Of a stretch of DNA of 64,000 bases, positions 29,085 through 37,241 are shown piece by piece. The stretch is from assembly GCF_017104565.1 (NCBI RefSeq), contig NZ_JAAGPD010000049.1, forward strand, positions 1-64,000, read 5' to 3'. Within the stretch, counting starts at the first letter, position 1; every line of letters starts with the position of its first letter. This DNA is from Paraburkholderia sp. Tr-20389. Its GTDB lineage: Bacteria > Pseudomonadota > Gammaproteobacteria > Burkholderiales > Burkholderiaceae. Made by a program: the position numbers and the translations under genes. Under the pieces are notes generated by a model, which ran no database searches, had not been told where the DNA came from, and saw only the letters and a program-made list of their open reading frames with translations.

Positions 29085-29749
29085 TGTGCTCCTAGCAGCG
29101 AGCGCTCGCCGGGCGCCAGATCGGTGATCGCCTCGCTCTTCGCGAAGTCGATCTGCGTGACGTCGCCGTTCGCGAGCGTGATGCGCAGCGTCTGCAGGAA
29201 TTCGCCGCCCGTCATCTGCAGGCCTTTGATCGATTGCGCGAGCTGCGGCTGGTTCGGCTTCAGGTCGAGCCTCCATTGCGACGGCGTGCCCTGCGCGTCG
29301 ACGTCGAACTGCGAATACAGCGCGGACAGATCGCCGCCGAGCATCGCGCGCATCATCTTCGAAACCTGCGCGACGCCGCGCACGCCCTGCGCGCTCTTCG
29401 TATTGATGCGCTTGCCGTTCGCGTCGACTTCGCTCACGCCGGCATCGCCGATCACGTAGGTGGCCTTGTACGGCGTATCCACGCGCCAGATCACGCCGCG
29501 CTCGCGGAAGAACACGAGCGTGCCCGTGCTGACGAGCGGCTGCTTCATCGCGGAGAGCGTCTGCGTCTGCGTGAACTGCGCGCGCACGCCTTTGGCTTGT
29601 GCGAGTCGCGCCGCAACCTGCGACACGAGCGCCGCATTGCCGTTCTGCGCCTGCGCTTGCGTGGCTGCCTGCACGGCGCCGAACGGACTCCCGCTTGCAG
29701 CGACGAGCAGCGCCGCAGTCAACGCAGCGCGAAGATTCAACGTGCCCAT
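29081..29749 (-). CDS. LolA-like outer-membrane lipoprotein carrier protein (ApeL-like)
   Basis: The 222-residue exported protein has a signal peptide (MGTLNLRAALTAALLVAASG, cleavage near VQA) and a LolA-type domain: VSQVAARLAQAKGVRAQFTQ, STGTLVFFRERGVIWRVDTP and GGEFLQTLRITLANGDVTQI. Canonical LolA ferries lipoproteins through the periplasm. A dedicated copy in an aryl polyene operon presumably carries the lipid-linked pigment between the MMPL exporter and the outer membrane. The chosen ATG overlaps the thioesterase gene by 13 bases and the stop overlaps the exporter start. Confidence 0.9.
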   Translation of the reverse strand: MGTLNLRAALTAALLVAASGSPFGAVQAATQAQAQNGNAALVSQVAARLAQAKGVRAQFTQTQTLSAMKQPLVSTGTLVFFRERGVIWRVDTPYKATYVIGDAGVSEVDANGKRINTKSAQGVRGVAQVSKMMRAMLGGDLSALYSQFDVDAQGTPSQWRLDLKPNQPQLAQSIKGLQMTGGEFLQTLRITLANGDVTQIDFAKSEAITDLAPGERSLLGAQ

Positions 29750-30174
29750 GCGCGCTCCAGCTTCTCGAACACGACGGGCGGTGACACGAACTGCGTTTCC
29801 TGGGTGGCGGCTTCGATCGCGACCTGGATCGTGTAGCCCTTCGTCAGCCGCGTGCCCGTCGCGCAATCGACGATTTCATAGCCTATTTTCAGGCGGTTTT
29901 CGAATTCGAGCAGCTCGGTGCGCACGTCGATCTGCTGGCCATACGTCGCGGGCCGCACGTACTTGAGATGCGCCTCGACGATCGGCCATAGATAACCCGA
30001 GGCCTGCATCTCGCGATAGTCGTAATCGAAGGCACGCAACAGCGCCGCGCGGCCGATCTCGAAGTACTTCAGATAGTGGCCGTGCCAGCAGACGTTCATC
30101 GCGTCGACATCATGAAACGGCACTTCGACGATCGCACTTGCCTTCAGTGTCTTGTGCGGATGGCGTTCATTCAT
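29737..30174 (-). CDS. 4-hydroxybenzoyl-CoA-type thioesterase (ApeK-like)
   Basis: A 145-residue hotdog thioesterase with the family motif FHDVDAMNVCWHGHYLKYFE, in which the Asp (DVDAMN) is the catalytic residue of the 4-hydroxybenzoyl-CoA thioesterase group. It would release acyl chains from CoA or ACP, either as product release or as an editing function. It overlaps the ammonia-lyase gene by eight bases upstream and the LolA-like gene by 13 bases downstream. This gene is a standard member of aryl polyene clusters. Confidence 0.9.
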   Translation of the reverse strand: MNERHPHKTLKASAIVEVPFHDVDAMNVCWHGHYLKYFEIGRAALLRAFDYDYREMQASGYLWPIVEAHLKYVRPATYGQQIDVRTELLEFENRLKIGYEIVDCATGTRLTKGYTIQVAIEAATQETQFVSPPVVFEKLERAWAR

Positions 30175-31762
30175 GCTGCGCGCCTCCTTCGATCAATGCG
30201 CAATCGGCGATGCGCGCCGTCAACGCACGCAGATCGCTTTCGAGCGCGCGGTCTTCGTCGACGAACGGCGACAGCGCCGCGACGCTGTCCGCGAACGCGC
30301 GCAGCGGCGCGGGCACGAGCGTCGCTTCGTTGAGACGCACACGCAGTTTCAGCGCCTGCACGGCGGCTAGCGTGTGCGCGGCAGCGACCTGCTCCGTCAG
30401 TTCGAGCACGCGCAGGCAGTCGCGCGCGGCGATCGTGCCCATGCTGACCTTGTCCTGATTGTGCGCTTCCGTCGAACGCGAGAACACGCTCGCGGGCATC
30501 GTGTGCTTCAGCGCTTCCGCCGTCCATGCCGACGACGAAATCTGCACTGCCTTGAAGCCGTGATTGATCGGCGCACGCGCCGAGGTCGCGCCCGTCAGAT
30601 TGCGCGGCAAACCGTTGTTGAACTTGTCGTCGACGATCAGCGCGAGTTGCCGGTCCATCAGATCGGCGAGATTGGCGACGGCCGTCTTCAACGCGTCCAT
30701 CGCGAACGCGATATGGCCGCCGTAGAAGTTGCCGCCATGCAGCACGCGCTCGCCATCGGGATCGATCAGCGGATTGTCGTTCGCGCTATTGAGTTCGTTC
30801 TCGACGTCGCGTCGCACCCACGACAGCGCATCGACTGCCACGCCGATCACATGCGGCGCGCAGCGGATCGAATAACGATCCTGCAACCGGTGGCCCGGCG
30901 TATCGTCGCGGCCCGCGAGGTCCGCGCGGATCCATGCAGCGGCATCGGCCTGGCCCGCGTGCGGCTTCGCTTCGAAAATCATCGCGTCGAAGTGCGCTGC
31001 GCGGCCGTCGAGCGCGACCGTCGACAGCGCCGTCAAACGCGCCGCCAGACGCGCGAGATGTTCGGCGCGCGCGAACGCGAGACAGGCAAGCCCTGTCATC
31101 ACGGCCGTACCGTTCATCAACGCGAGACCTTCCTTCGGCGCGAGCGTCAACGGCGCGTGGCCGAGTTGTGCCCACACGCCGGCGGCATCGCGCAGCGTGC
31201 CGTCGAACATCACGTCGCGTTCGCCGACGAGCGCGGCGGCCACATACGACAGCGGCGTCAGATCGCCGCTCGCGCCTACCGAACCTTCGGACGGAATGCG
31301 CGGCAGCACGCGATGATTGACGAGATCGGCGAGCCGTTCGAGCAGCACCGGGCGCACGCCGGAAAAGCCATACGCGAGCGAGTTCAGGCGCGCGGCGATC
31401 ACCGCGAGCGTTTGTGCGTCGTCGAGATACGCGCCCATCCCGCAGCCGTGATAGCGCGTGAGCTGCAGCGGCAGCGCTTCGACGAGTTCCATCGGCACGT
31501 CGACCACGCACGCGTCGCCATAACCCGTGTTCACGCCGTACACCGTTTCGCCTGCGGCGAGATGACGGCGCAGAAAATCCGCGCCGCGCTGGATGCGCGA
31601 ACGCCATGCGGGATCGCCGCTCAGCGCGACCTGCGCGCGTCCCTTTGCAATCGCGACGACCTCTTCGATCGACAGCTTGCGCCCGCCGATCGTCACCTTG
31701 CGTGACGCGGCAGCGCGTGCAGCATGCGTGTGTGCATCGTCGATCAGATCATGTTCCGACAT
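30167..31762 (-). CDS. Aromatic amino acid ammonia-lyase (histidine/tyrosine ammonia-lyase family)
   Basis: This 531-residue enzyme forms the MIO electrophile from Ala164-Ser165-Gly166 in GSVGASGDLTPLSY and has the catalytic Tyr75 in TVYGVNTGYG. In a pigment cluster it most likely makes a hydroxycinnamate (for example p-coumarate from tyrosine) as the aromatic starter, as in flexirubin clusters. The selectivity dyad region reads RYHGCGMG, giving Tyr-His where histidine lyases have Ser-His and Rhodobacter tyrosine lyase has His-Leu, so the substrate cannot be settled by eye. No hut genes are nearby, which argues against histidine catabolism. ATG 31762 has GGAG seven bases upstream. Confidence 0.88.
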   Translation of the reverse strand: MSEHDLIDDAHTHAARAAASRKVTIGGRKLSIEEVVAIAKGRAQVALSGDPAWRSRIQRGADFLRRHLAAGETVYGVNTGYGDACVVDVPMELVEALPLQLTRYHGCGMGAYLDDAQTLAVIAARLNSLAYGFSGVRPVLLERLADLVNHRVLPRIPSEGSVGASGDLTPLSYVAAALVGERDVMFDGTLRDAAGVWAQLGHAPLTLAPKEGLALMNGTAVMTGLACLAFARAEHLARLAARLTALSTVALDGRAAHFDAMIFEAKPHAGQADAAAWIRADLAGRDDTPGHRLQDRYSIRCAPHVIGVAVDALSWVRRDVENELNSANDNPLIDPDGERVLHGGNFYGGHIAFAMDALKTAVANLADLMDRQLALIVDDKFNNGLPRNLTGATSARAPINHGFKAVQISSSAWTAEALKHTMPASVFSRSTEAHNQDKVSMGTIAARDCLRVLELTEQVAAAHTLAAVQALKLRVRLNEATLVPAPLRAFADSVAALSPFVDEDRALESDLRALTARIADCALIEGGAQHE

Positions 31763-33527
31763 TCGCGTCTCCGTTCGGGATTGCACCCGTTATCGCTTTT
31801 CGGGGACGCGCCCAGAAATCGAAAAAATTGAACCATTGATACGGTGCCTTGCGGCAATAGTGTTCGAGCCGTGACGCATAGCGCTGCGCCCATGCCGCAA
31901 TATGCTGCGCGCGTTCGCGGCGCGGCAGGTCGATGCGCTCGGCGAACGGCTCGAAGTACAGCCTGTAGCGCTCGCGCTTGCGCTCATCGCGCTCTTTCAG
32001 GCAGAAGAACAGATACACCGGGCAGCCAAGCGCATGCGCGAGCACATACGGTCCCTGCGCAAACGGCGCGGTCGCGCCGAGGAATTGCGCTTCCGTCGTG
32101 CGGCCCGATTCGCGCGCGGGCACACGGTCGCCGACGATCACCAGCAGTTCGCCTGCATCGATGCGCTCCTGCATCATCATCGACGTCTCGGGTCCGAAGT
32201 CGCTCACCTGCACGAGCCGCTTCGCAAAGTCGCTGCTCGCCGTCGACAGCACGCTGTTGAAGCGCTTCGCGTGCTCGGTATAGACGATGGCCGTGACCTT
32301 CGCGTGGCCGCCGTGCGCAGCAAGTGCGCGCGTCATTTCGAGGTTGCCCAGGTGCGCGCCGATCACGAGCGCGCCCCGGCCGCTGGTGACGAGCGCTTCG
32401 AACGCGGCGGAATCGTCGAAGACCACGTCGTCAGAATCGATGCGGCCGGACCATGCGGCCAGTTTGTCGAGTCCGGATTGCGCGAACGCGAGCATCTGCC
32501 GGTATGCGGAGCGCCAACCGGGACGTGGCGTGCGCTCGCCTGGCGCGGCCTGTTCGAGATGCGTGAAGTAGGCGCGCGACGCGGCGCGTGCATCGCGGCC
32601 CGTCAACAGAAAATACGCGACCACGGGATGCAGCCACAGCGCGGTGAAGCGCATGCCGAACAGCTTGCAACTGAGCGCGAGCAGCGTCATGCCGAGGCGG
32701 CTGCCGCGTTCGGCGACACGCCACCACTTTGCGCCATCGGCGTTCGAACCCGACGCTGCCGACTTACGCGGCATGACCTTGTGCGCGAGCAGCATCGGCA
32801 GACGCAGCAGCATCCCGCAGACGAGCCGCGTATGGCTCGCGCTGATGCGCACGTTGTCCCACAGCACGTCGAAGTGCGACACGCCATCCGTCGCATAGAC
32901 GACGCGCGTCGGAATCGCGCGGAACGCAAGACGCCGCCAGTACAGGCGCACGAGAATCTCGATGTCGAAGTCCATGCGCGTCGGCAGTTGAACGCTGTCG
33001 ATCAGCGCGCAGGCGGCATCGAGCGGATAGAGGCGGAAGCCGCACATCGAATCGCGGATCGTGAACGACAGCGTTTCGATCCACACCCACACGTGCGTCA
33101 GATAGCGGCCATAGAGGCGCGACTTCGGCACGCTCTCGTCATAGACGGGACGGCCGAGGATCACGGCGGCCGGCTCGGCGCGCGCGGCATCGAGGAAGAG
33201 CGGCACGTCGCTCGCGTCATGCTGGCCGTCGGCATCGATCTGCAACGCATGCGTGTAGCCGGCGCGCTTCGCTGCACGCAAGCCCGCCATCACGGCCGCG
33301 CCCTTACCGCCGTTGACGGGCAGACGCAGCAGCGTCATCTGCTCGCGATACTGGCAGGCGAGCTTCGCGAGCACGGCTTGCGTCGCCTCGTCGCTGCCGT
33401 CGTCGACGACGAAGATGGGCAGTTTGTGGACGAGAAGACGCTCGACGGTGCCGCCGATCGCATCCTTGTGGTTGTAGATCGGAATGACGACGCACGGCGC
33501 AAAAGCCACCTCGGCTACTTCGCTCAT
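31749..33527 (-). CDS. Glycosyltransferase family 2 fused to LpxL-like acyltransferase (ApeJ-like)
   Basis: The 592-residue protein has two modules. Residues about 10-240 are a GT-A fold glycosyltransferase (VVIPIYNHKDAI, VVDDGSDEAT, LPVNGGKGAAV, and the metal-binding QIDADGQHD). Residues about 290-575 are a lysophospholipid/lipid A acyltransferase-like domain with an HLGNLE catalytic motif in VIGAHLGNLEMTRAL. It would attach a sugar or glycerol-like group and an acyl chain, linking the polyene to its lipid anchor. This two-domain arrangement is known from aryl polyene clusters. It overlaps the ligase gene by four bases and the ammonia-lyase gene by 14. Confidence 0.9.
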   Translation of the reverse strand: MSEVAEVAFAPCVVIPIYNHKDAIGGTVERLLVHKLPIFVVDDGSDEATQAVLAKLACQYREQMTLLRLPVNGGKGAAVMAGLRAAKRAGYTHALQIDADGQHDASDVPLFLDAARAEPAAVILGRPVYDESVPKSRLYGRYLTHVWVWIETLSFTIRDSMCGFRLYPLDAACALIDSVQLPTRMDFDIEILVRLYWRRLAFRAIPTRVVYATDGVSHFDVLWDNVRISASHTRLVCGMLLRLPMLLAHKVMPRKSAASGSNADGAKWWRVAERGSRLGMTLLALSCKLFGMRFTALWLHPVVAYFLLTGRDARAASRAYFTHLEQAAPGERTPRPGWRSAYRQMLAFAQSGLDKLAAWSGRIDSDDVVFDDSAAFEALVTSGRGALVIGAHLGNLEMTRALAAHGGHAKVTAIVYTEHAKRFNSVLSTASSDFAKRLVQVSDFGPETSMMMQERIDAGELLVIVGDRVPARESGRTTEAQFLGATAPFAQGPYVLAHALGCPVYLFFCLKERDERKRERYRLYFEPFAERIDLPRRERAQHIAAWAQRYASRLEHYCRKAPYQWFNFFDFWARPRKAITGAIPNGDANVGT

Positions 33528-35212
33528 GCGCGCTCCCGGTACACGATCACGCCCGACGAACTGTCGCGACCATCGACGCGATACGCGAACTGCACGCGCC
33601 GCCGCGCGGCATCGTGCGACAGCTTCAGGTCGAGCACGGCGCCCGGCATCACGGGTGCCGTGAACTTCAGGCGATCGACGGATTCGATTTCACGTACACC
33701 CGTCACGTGTTCGGCGGCGAGACGGATCGCCCAGTCGAGCTGCACGACGCCGGGCAGGATCGGCAAGCCTGGAAAGTGGCCTTCGAAATGCACGAGCGAA
33801 GGCGGCACGCGCAGTTCGTAATGCAGGTCGTCGCCATTGCGCGTTTCGGACAGCACTTCGAAGCCTTCGCTGCGCGGCTCGAATGCGGCAGCGACGGCCG
33901 CGACGGGCAGCTTGCCGCGCGGATCGAACGGCAACGCAATGCGAAAGCGCCAATGACGCGGCAGCACGACCACGTCGAAATACGCGGCGAGGTGGCGGCG
34001 CAGCGTCTTCGCCAGCGCGACGCGCCCTTCGCTGCGCAGCGCTTCGCTGCCGGCTTCGTTGAGCGCGACGACGGCGCCCACGCGCTCGCGTGAGGCGCCA
34101 GCCAGCTTCACCACGGCCGCCTGCGCGACATACGGATGCAGCGCGAGACGCGCTTCGACCTCGGGCAGCGACACACGCTTGCCGTCGAGCTTGATCACGC
34201 GATCCAGACGTCCCAGCAGACGGAAGCGGCCTTCGTCGTCGAACGCGATGGCGTCGTCGGTGCGATGCCAGTCGTCGTGACCCAGATGCGCCGAGCGCAC
34301 GTTCAACGCGCCGTCCTCGCCGCGCCGTACGTCGACGCCGTTGACGGGACGCCACGCCGACGTGTCGTTCTGACGGCGCCACGCGATGCCGCCCGTTTCG
34401 GTACTGCCGTAAATCTCGATCGGCGCGGCGCCGAACGCGGCCGCGTATTCAGCGGCGGCTTCGGCGGAGAGCGGGCCGCCCGATGAAAAGAAGGCGCGCG
34501 GCACGGGCGCGAGCGCCGCGAAGCCGGGCAATGCGGGCCAGCGCGACAGTTGCGCGGGCGACGACACGACCACCGTCGCGCCGCACTGGCCGATGCGCGC
34601 CTGCACATGCTGCGGTTCGATGCAGACGGCCCGGTCGAACGCGCGCCCTGCCGCGAGCGGCCACATCACGCGAAACAGCAGCCCGTAAATGTGGTGATGC
34701 GGGACGCTCGCGAGCATCGTCGCATCGCCGACGAGTTCGCCCCACTCGCGTTCGAGCGTATGCACTTCGGCGTCGAACTGCGCGAGCGTCTTGTGGATCG
34801 GCTTCGGCGTGCCGCTGCTGCCCGACGTGTAGAGCGTGAGCGGCGCGTTCGGATCGATATGAAGCGGCAGCGCCGACGGCGGTTGCGTTGCCGCATGCGC
34901 GCGAATGTCGGCGTCGGTGAGCACGGCGTCGTACGCATCGGCGAGATCGGCGAGATAGCCGGGCGTCGAGTTCGCCGGAATCACGGGCGTCTTGCCGCAC
35001 GCGAAGAGCGCGAACAACGCGCACGCGAAGTCGAACGGATCGTCGATGCACAACGCGTAGCGACGCGCGCCGGTTTCGCGCAACTGGCATGCGATCGCGA
35101 AGACGCGCGCGCGGAACGCGGCGAACTCGATCGTGCTATCGGATTCGTCGTCGCGGCAGACGGGCACGTGTGCGGCGCGCGCGCACGACAGCAGTTCGTG
35201 CAGCGCGATCAT
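33524..35212 (-). CDS. AMP-dependent ligase fused to hotdog dehydratase (ApeH-ApeI-like fusion)
   Basis: The 562-residue protein starts with an ANL-superfamily adenylation domain: phosphate loop TLYTSGSSGTPKP, EIYGSTETGGIAWR, and LLGRLDRVIKLDGKRVSLPE near the hinge. It would activate the aromatic acid and load it onto an ACP or CoA. From about residue 445 a hotdog domain follows (VPPSLVHFEGHFPGLPILPG, with the FabZ-like catalytic His in EGHFPG), expected to dehydrate 3-hydroxyacyl-ACP together with the ApeP-like protein. In the E. coli aryl polyene cluster, as I recall, these are two separate genes. ATG 35212 overlaps the membrane-protein stop as ATGA. Confidence 0.9.
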   Translation of the reverse strand: MIALHELLSCARAAHVPVCRDDESDSTIEFAAFRARVFAIACQLRETGARRYALCIDDPFDFACALFALFACGKTPVIPANSTPGYLADLADAYDAVLTDADIRAHAATQPPSALPLHIDPNAPLTLYTSGSSGTPKPIHKTLAQFDAEVHTLEREWGELVGDATMLASVPHHHIYGLLFRVMWPLAAGRAFDRAVCIEPQHVQARIGQCGATVVVSSPAQLSRWPALPGFAALAPVPRAFFSSGGPLSAEAAAEYAAAFGAAPIEIYGSTETGGIAWRRQNDTSAWRPVNGVDVRRGEDGALNVRSAHLGHDDWHRTDDAIAFDDEGRFRLLGRLDRVIKLDGKRVSLPEVEARLALHPYVAQAAVVKLAGASRERVGAVVALNEAGSEALRSEGRVALAKTLRRHLAAYFDVVVLPRHWRFRIALPFDPRGKLPVAAVAAAFEPRSEGFEVLSETRNGDDLHYELRVPPSLVHFEGHFPGLPILPGVVQLDWAIRLAAEHVTGVREIESVDRLKFTAPVMPGAVLDLKLSHDAARRRVQFAYRVDGRDSSSGVIVYRERA

Positions 35213-35913
35213 GCCGCCTCCGAGCGCCGGGCGCGCGGCAGGATCACGAGATAGCGCCATGCGATTTCACCCACCAGCAGCACGCCGACGAGCCCATACG
35301 CAATCGCGCCGTTATACAGCGACCACGCCTCGCGCGGCCAGTACAGCGCGGTATAGAGAGAGAACACGCCATTGGCGAGGAAGAACGCACACCAGATCTG
35401 CGTCACGCGGCGCGTGTGGCGGATCGCGGGCTCGCTCAGATTGGGCGTGCCGATGCGCGCGAATTTTTCGATCATCGTCGGGCCGCGCACGAGCGTCGCG
35501 CCGAACGCGATCAGCAAACCGAGATTCACCAGCGACGGATAGATGCGCAGCAACAGTTCGCTGTTCGTCCACACGATGGCGGCCGACGCGACGCTCAGCA
35601 TGAACGCGACGCCCCAGTCGATGCGCGTGAGCCTGCGCAGCGACGCGCCGAACGCGCCCGTTCCCGCGCAGCGCTGCAGCCACAGCAGCGCGAACAGCAG
35701 ACAGCCGACGAAGCGCGGCTGGTCCCAGAACCACGCGCACAGAATGACGGCGGGATACGCGAGCTTCGCGAGCACGCCGAGCGCGAAACCGGCCCCGCCG
35801 CGCGAGCGCTCGCCGCCGTTCACAGACTGTGACCCGGCCGGCGGCGTTTCCGCTGCGTGCGGCGTCTGCGTGTCGTCCGAAGCGCCGTGCGCGTGCGAAC
35901 GTGGCGCGTGCAT
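35209..35913 (-). CDS. COG4648-type membrane protein of the aryl polyene cluster
   Basis: A 234-residue integral membrane protein with about six hydrophobic segments after a 45-residue hydrophilic, His/Ser-rich N-terminus. Stretches such as LAKLAYPAVILCAWFW, ARIGTPNLSEPAIRHTRRVT and IWCAFFLANGVFSLYTAL are the recognisable family pattern. The biochemical role of this family is not known to me; it is a constant companion of the ACP and ligase genes in aryl polyene clusters. The start shares one base with the ACP stop and the stop overlaps the ligase start by four bases. Confidence 0.85.
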   Translation of the reverse strand: MHAPRSHAHGASDDTQTPHAAETPPAGSQSVNGGERSRGGAGFALGVLAKLAYPAVILCAWFWDQPRFVGCLLFALLWLQRCAGTGAFGASLRRLTRIDWGVAFMLSVASAAIVWTNSELLLRIYPSLVNLGLLIAFGATLVRGPTMIEKFARIGTPNLSEPAIRHTRRVTQIWCAFFLANGVFSLYTALYWPREAWSLYNGAIAYGLVGVLLVGEIAWRYLVILPRARRSEAA

Positions 35914-36170
35914 CAGCCCTGCGCCGCGAGCAGCGATTCGACAGCGACGATCACGTCGCCGACCGTGCGCACCGACTTGAACTCCTCCGGCTTGATCCGG
36001 CGGCCCGTCATCTCCTGCAGCTTGATCGCGAGATCGACGGCGTCGATGCTGTCCAGATCGAGCTCTTCGAACAGGTGCGCTTCGGGCGTCACGCGTTCGG
36101 GCTCGATCGCGAAGTTTTCTTTGAAGATGGCGCGGATGCGCTCAAGGATCTCGGTGTCGGTCACGGTCAT
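35913..36170 (-). CDS. Acyl carrier protein 2 of the aryl polyene cluster
   Basis: An 85-residue acidic protein with the ACP fold. Ser41 in ELDLDSIDAVDL is the phosphopantetheine attachment site. It carries the growing polyene or the starter acyl group as a thioester. The ATG overlaps the stop of the first ACP gene by four bases, so the two carriers are translationally coupled. Two distinct ACPs side by side are a hallmark of aryl polyene clusters. Confidence 0.93.
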   Translation of the reverse strand: MTVTDTEILERIRAIFKENFAIEPERVTPEAHLFEELDLDSIDAVDLAIKLQEMTGRRIKPEEFKSVRTVGDVIVAVESLLAAQG

Positions 36171-36466
36171 TCCCCTTTCTTTGTGGTGTCGCCCGATTCA
36201 TGCGCAAGCTCGCGCTGGCTCGCCACCAGCGCCGCAAGCGTATTGATCGAGCGGAAGTGCTCTCGCGTGCGTTCATCGTTCGCCGCGATCGTCAATTGAT
36301 AGTGTTTGCGCAGCACGATGCCGATTTCGAGCGCGTCGATCGAATCGAGACCGACGCCGTCGGTATCGAAGAGCGGCGCGTCGTCGTCGATGTCGGCGGG
36401 CGTCAGGTCTTCCAGATCGAGCGCTTCGATCAGAAGCTGTTTGATTTCAAGCTTTAAAGAATCCAT
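36167..36466 (-). CDS. Acyl carrier protein 1 of the aryl polyene cluster
   Basis: A 99-residue acyl carrier protein with Ser42 in DGVGLDSIDALEIG as the phosphopantetheine site. It differs clearly from the second ACP encoded immediately downstream, including an insert before the DSID motif and a longer C-terminus, so the two probably have different tasks such as starter loading and elongation. The gene overlaps the acyltransferase gene upstream by 20 bases. Confidence 0.92.
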   Translation of the reverse strand: MDSLKLEIKQLLIEALDLEDLTPADIDDDAPLFDTDGVGLDSIDALEIGIVLRKHYQLTIAANDERTREHFRSINTLAALVASQRELAHESGDTTKKGE

Positions 36467-37241
36467 AGTCGAACAGGTGCTGGGTGATGTGTGCTTCGAT
36501 GGCGCTCGTCACCGTGCGGGCAGCCAGCGCGGGCGGTTCGTCGTGCGTCGCGAATGCGTCCGTGCCGAGCGGGTCGAGCACGTTGACGCGCATGCGGAAC
36601 GCACGCTCGGGCACGTTGTACCAGCGCATGCCCTTCGTGAAGGCGGGCGGATCGCAGTCCATCAGGACGGGCAGAATCGGCGCGCCGGACTTGAGCGCCA
36701 TGTGCGCGAAACCGCGCGAAAACGCATGCATCCGGTTGCGCGCCGGGCTGCGCGTGCCTTCCGGAAAAATGATCATCGTGTAGCCGCGCGCGAGTTGCCG
36801 CGCGCCCGCCTCGACGAGTTCGAGGGGATCGGCGTTGCTCACGTACTCGGCCGCGCGCACGACGCCCCAGAAAAACGGATTGCCCCAGTGCGCGCTCTTG
36901 ACGACGCAGCACGCGCGCGGGGTCAGCGACAGCAGCACCATCACGTCGAGCCAGGTCGGGTGATTCGCGACGACGATGGCCGGGTCGCTGGCCTTGCGAC
37001 GCAGCGCCGCGACACCGTGCGCATCGAGTTCCATCACGCCGACCCAGCGCAGCACCGCGACGAGCGCGCGGAAGAACGCGTGAATGATCGCGGTGATCGC
37101 CAGCTGTTTCGACGCGCGATGCGGCCACAGCCAGGCAATCGGAAACAGGATCAGCGAAAAGCCGAGCCCGCAGATGCCGAATGCGGTGAACGCGAGCGCC
37201 GTCGCGATGAGACGCCAGTGGTAGTCAAGCCACGCCTTCAT
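36447..37241 (-). CDS. Lysophospholipid (1-acylglycerol-3-phosphate-type) acyltransferase (ApeD-like)
   Basis: The 264-residue membrane protein has two N-terminal hydrophobic spans and the PlsC-type acyltransferase signature: NHPTWLD (HX4D) followed by IIFPEGTRSPARN. It would transfer an acyl chain to the lipid part of the pigment anchor. The ATG at 37241 lies 17 bases inside the chain-length-factor gene and has GGAG five bases upstream; the frame upstream of it is a shadow of that gene. It is the second gene of the leftward pigment operon. Confidence 0.9.
   Translation of the reverse strand: MKAWLDYHWRLIATALAFTAFGICGLGFSLILFPIAWLWPHRASKQLAITAIIHAFFRALVAVLRWVGVMELDAHGVAALRRKASDPAIVVANHPTWLDVMVLLSLTPRACCVVKSAHWGNPFFWGVVRAAEYVSNADPLELVEAGARQLARGYTMIIFPEGTRSPARNRMHAFSRGFAHMALKSGAPILPVLMDCDPPAFTKGMRWYNVPERAFRMRVNVLDPLGTDAFATHDEPPALAARTVTSAIEAHITQHLFDYGFFKA

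Noticed and set aside
26853-29459. An 868-codon plus-strand frame opposite the MMPL exporter gene
   Set aside because: Shadow frame with Arg/Gln/His-rich product; the exporter reads in the other direction.
30167-31762. Histidine utilisation gene hutH
   Set aside because: Embedded by overlapping reading frames in the pigment operon, with no other hut gene nearby.
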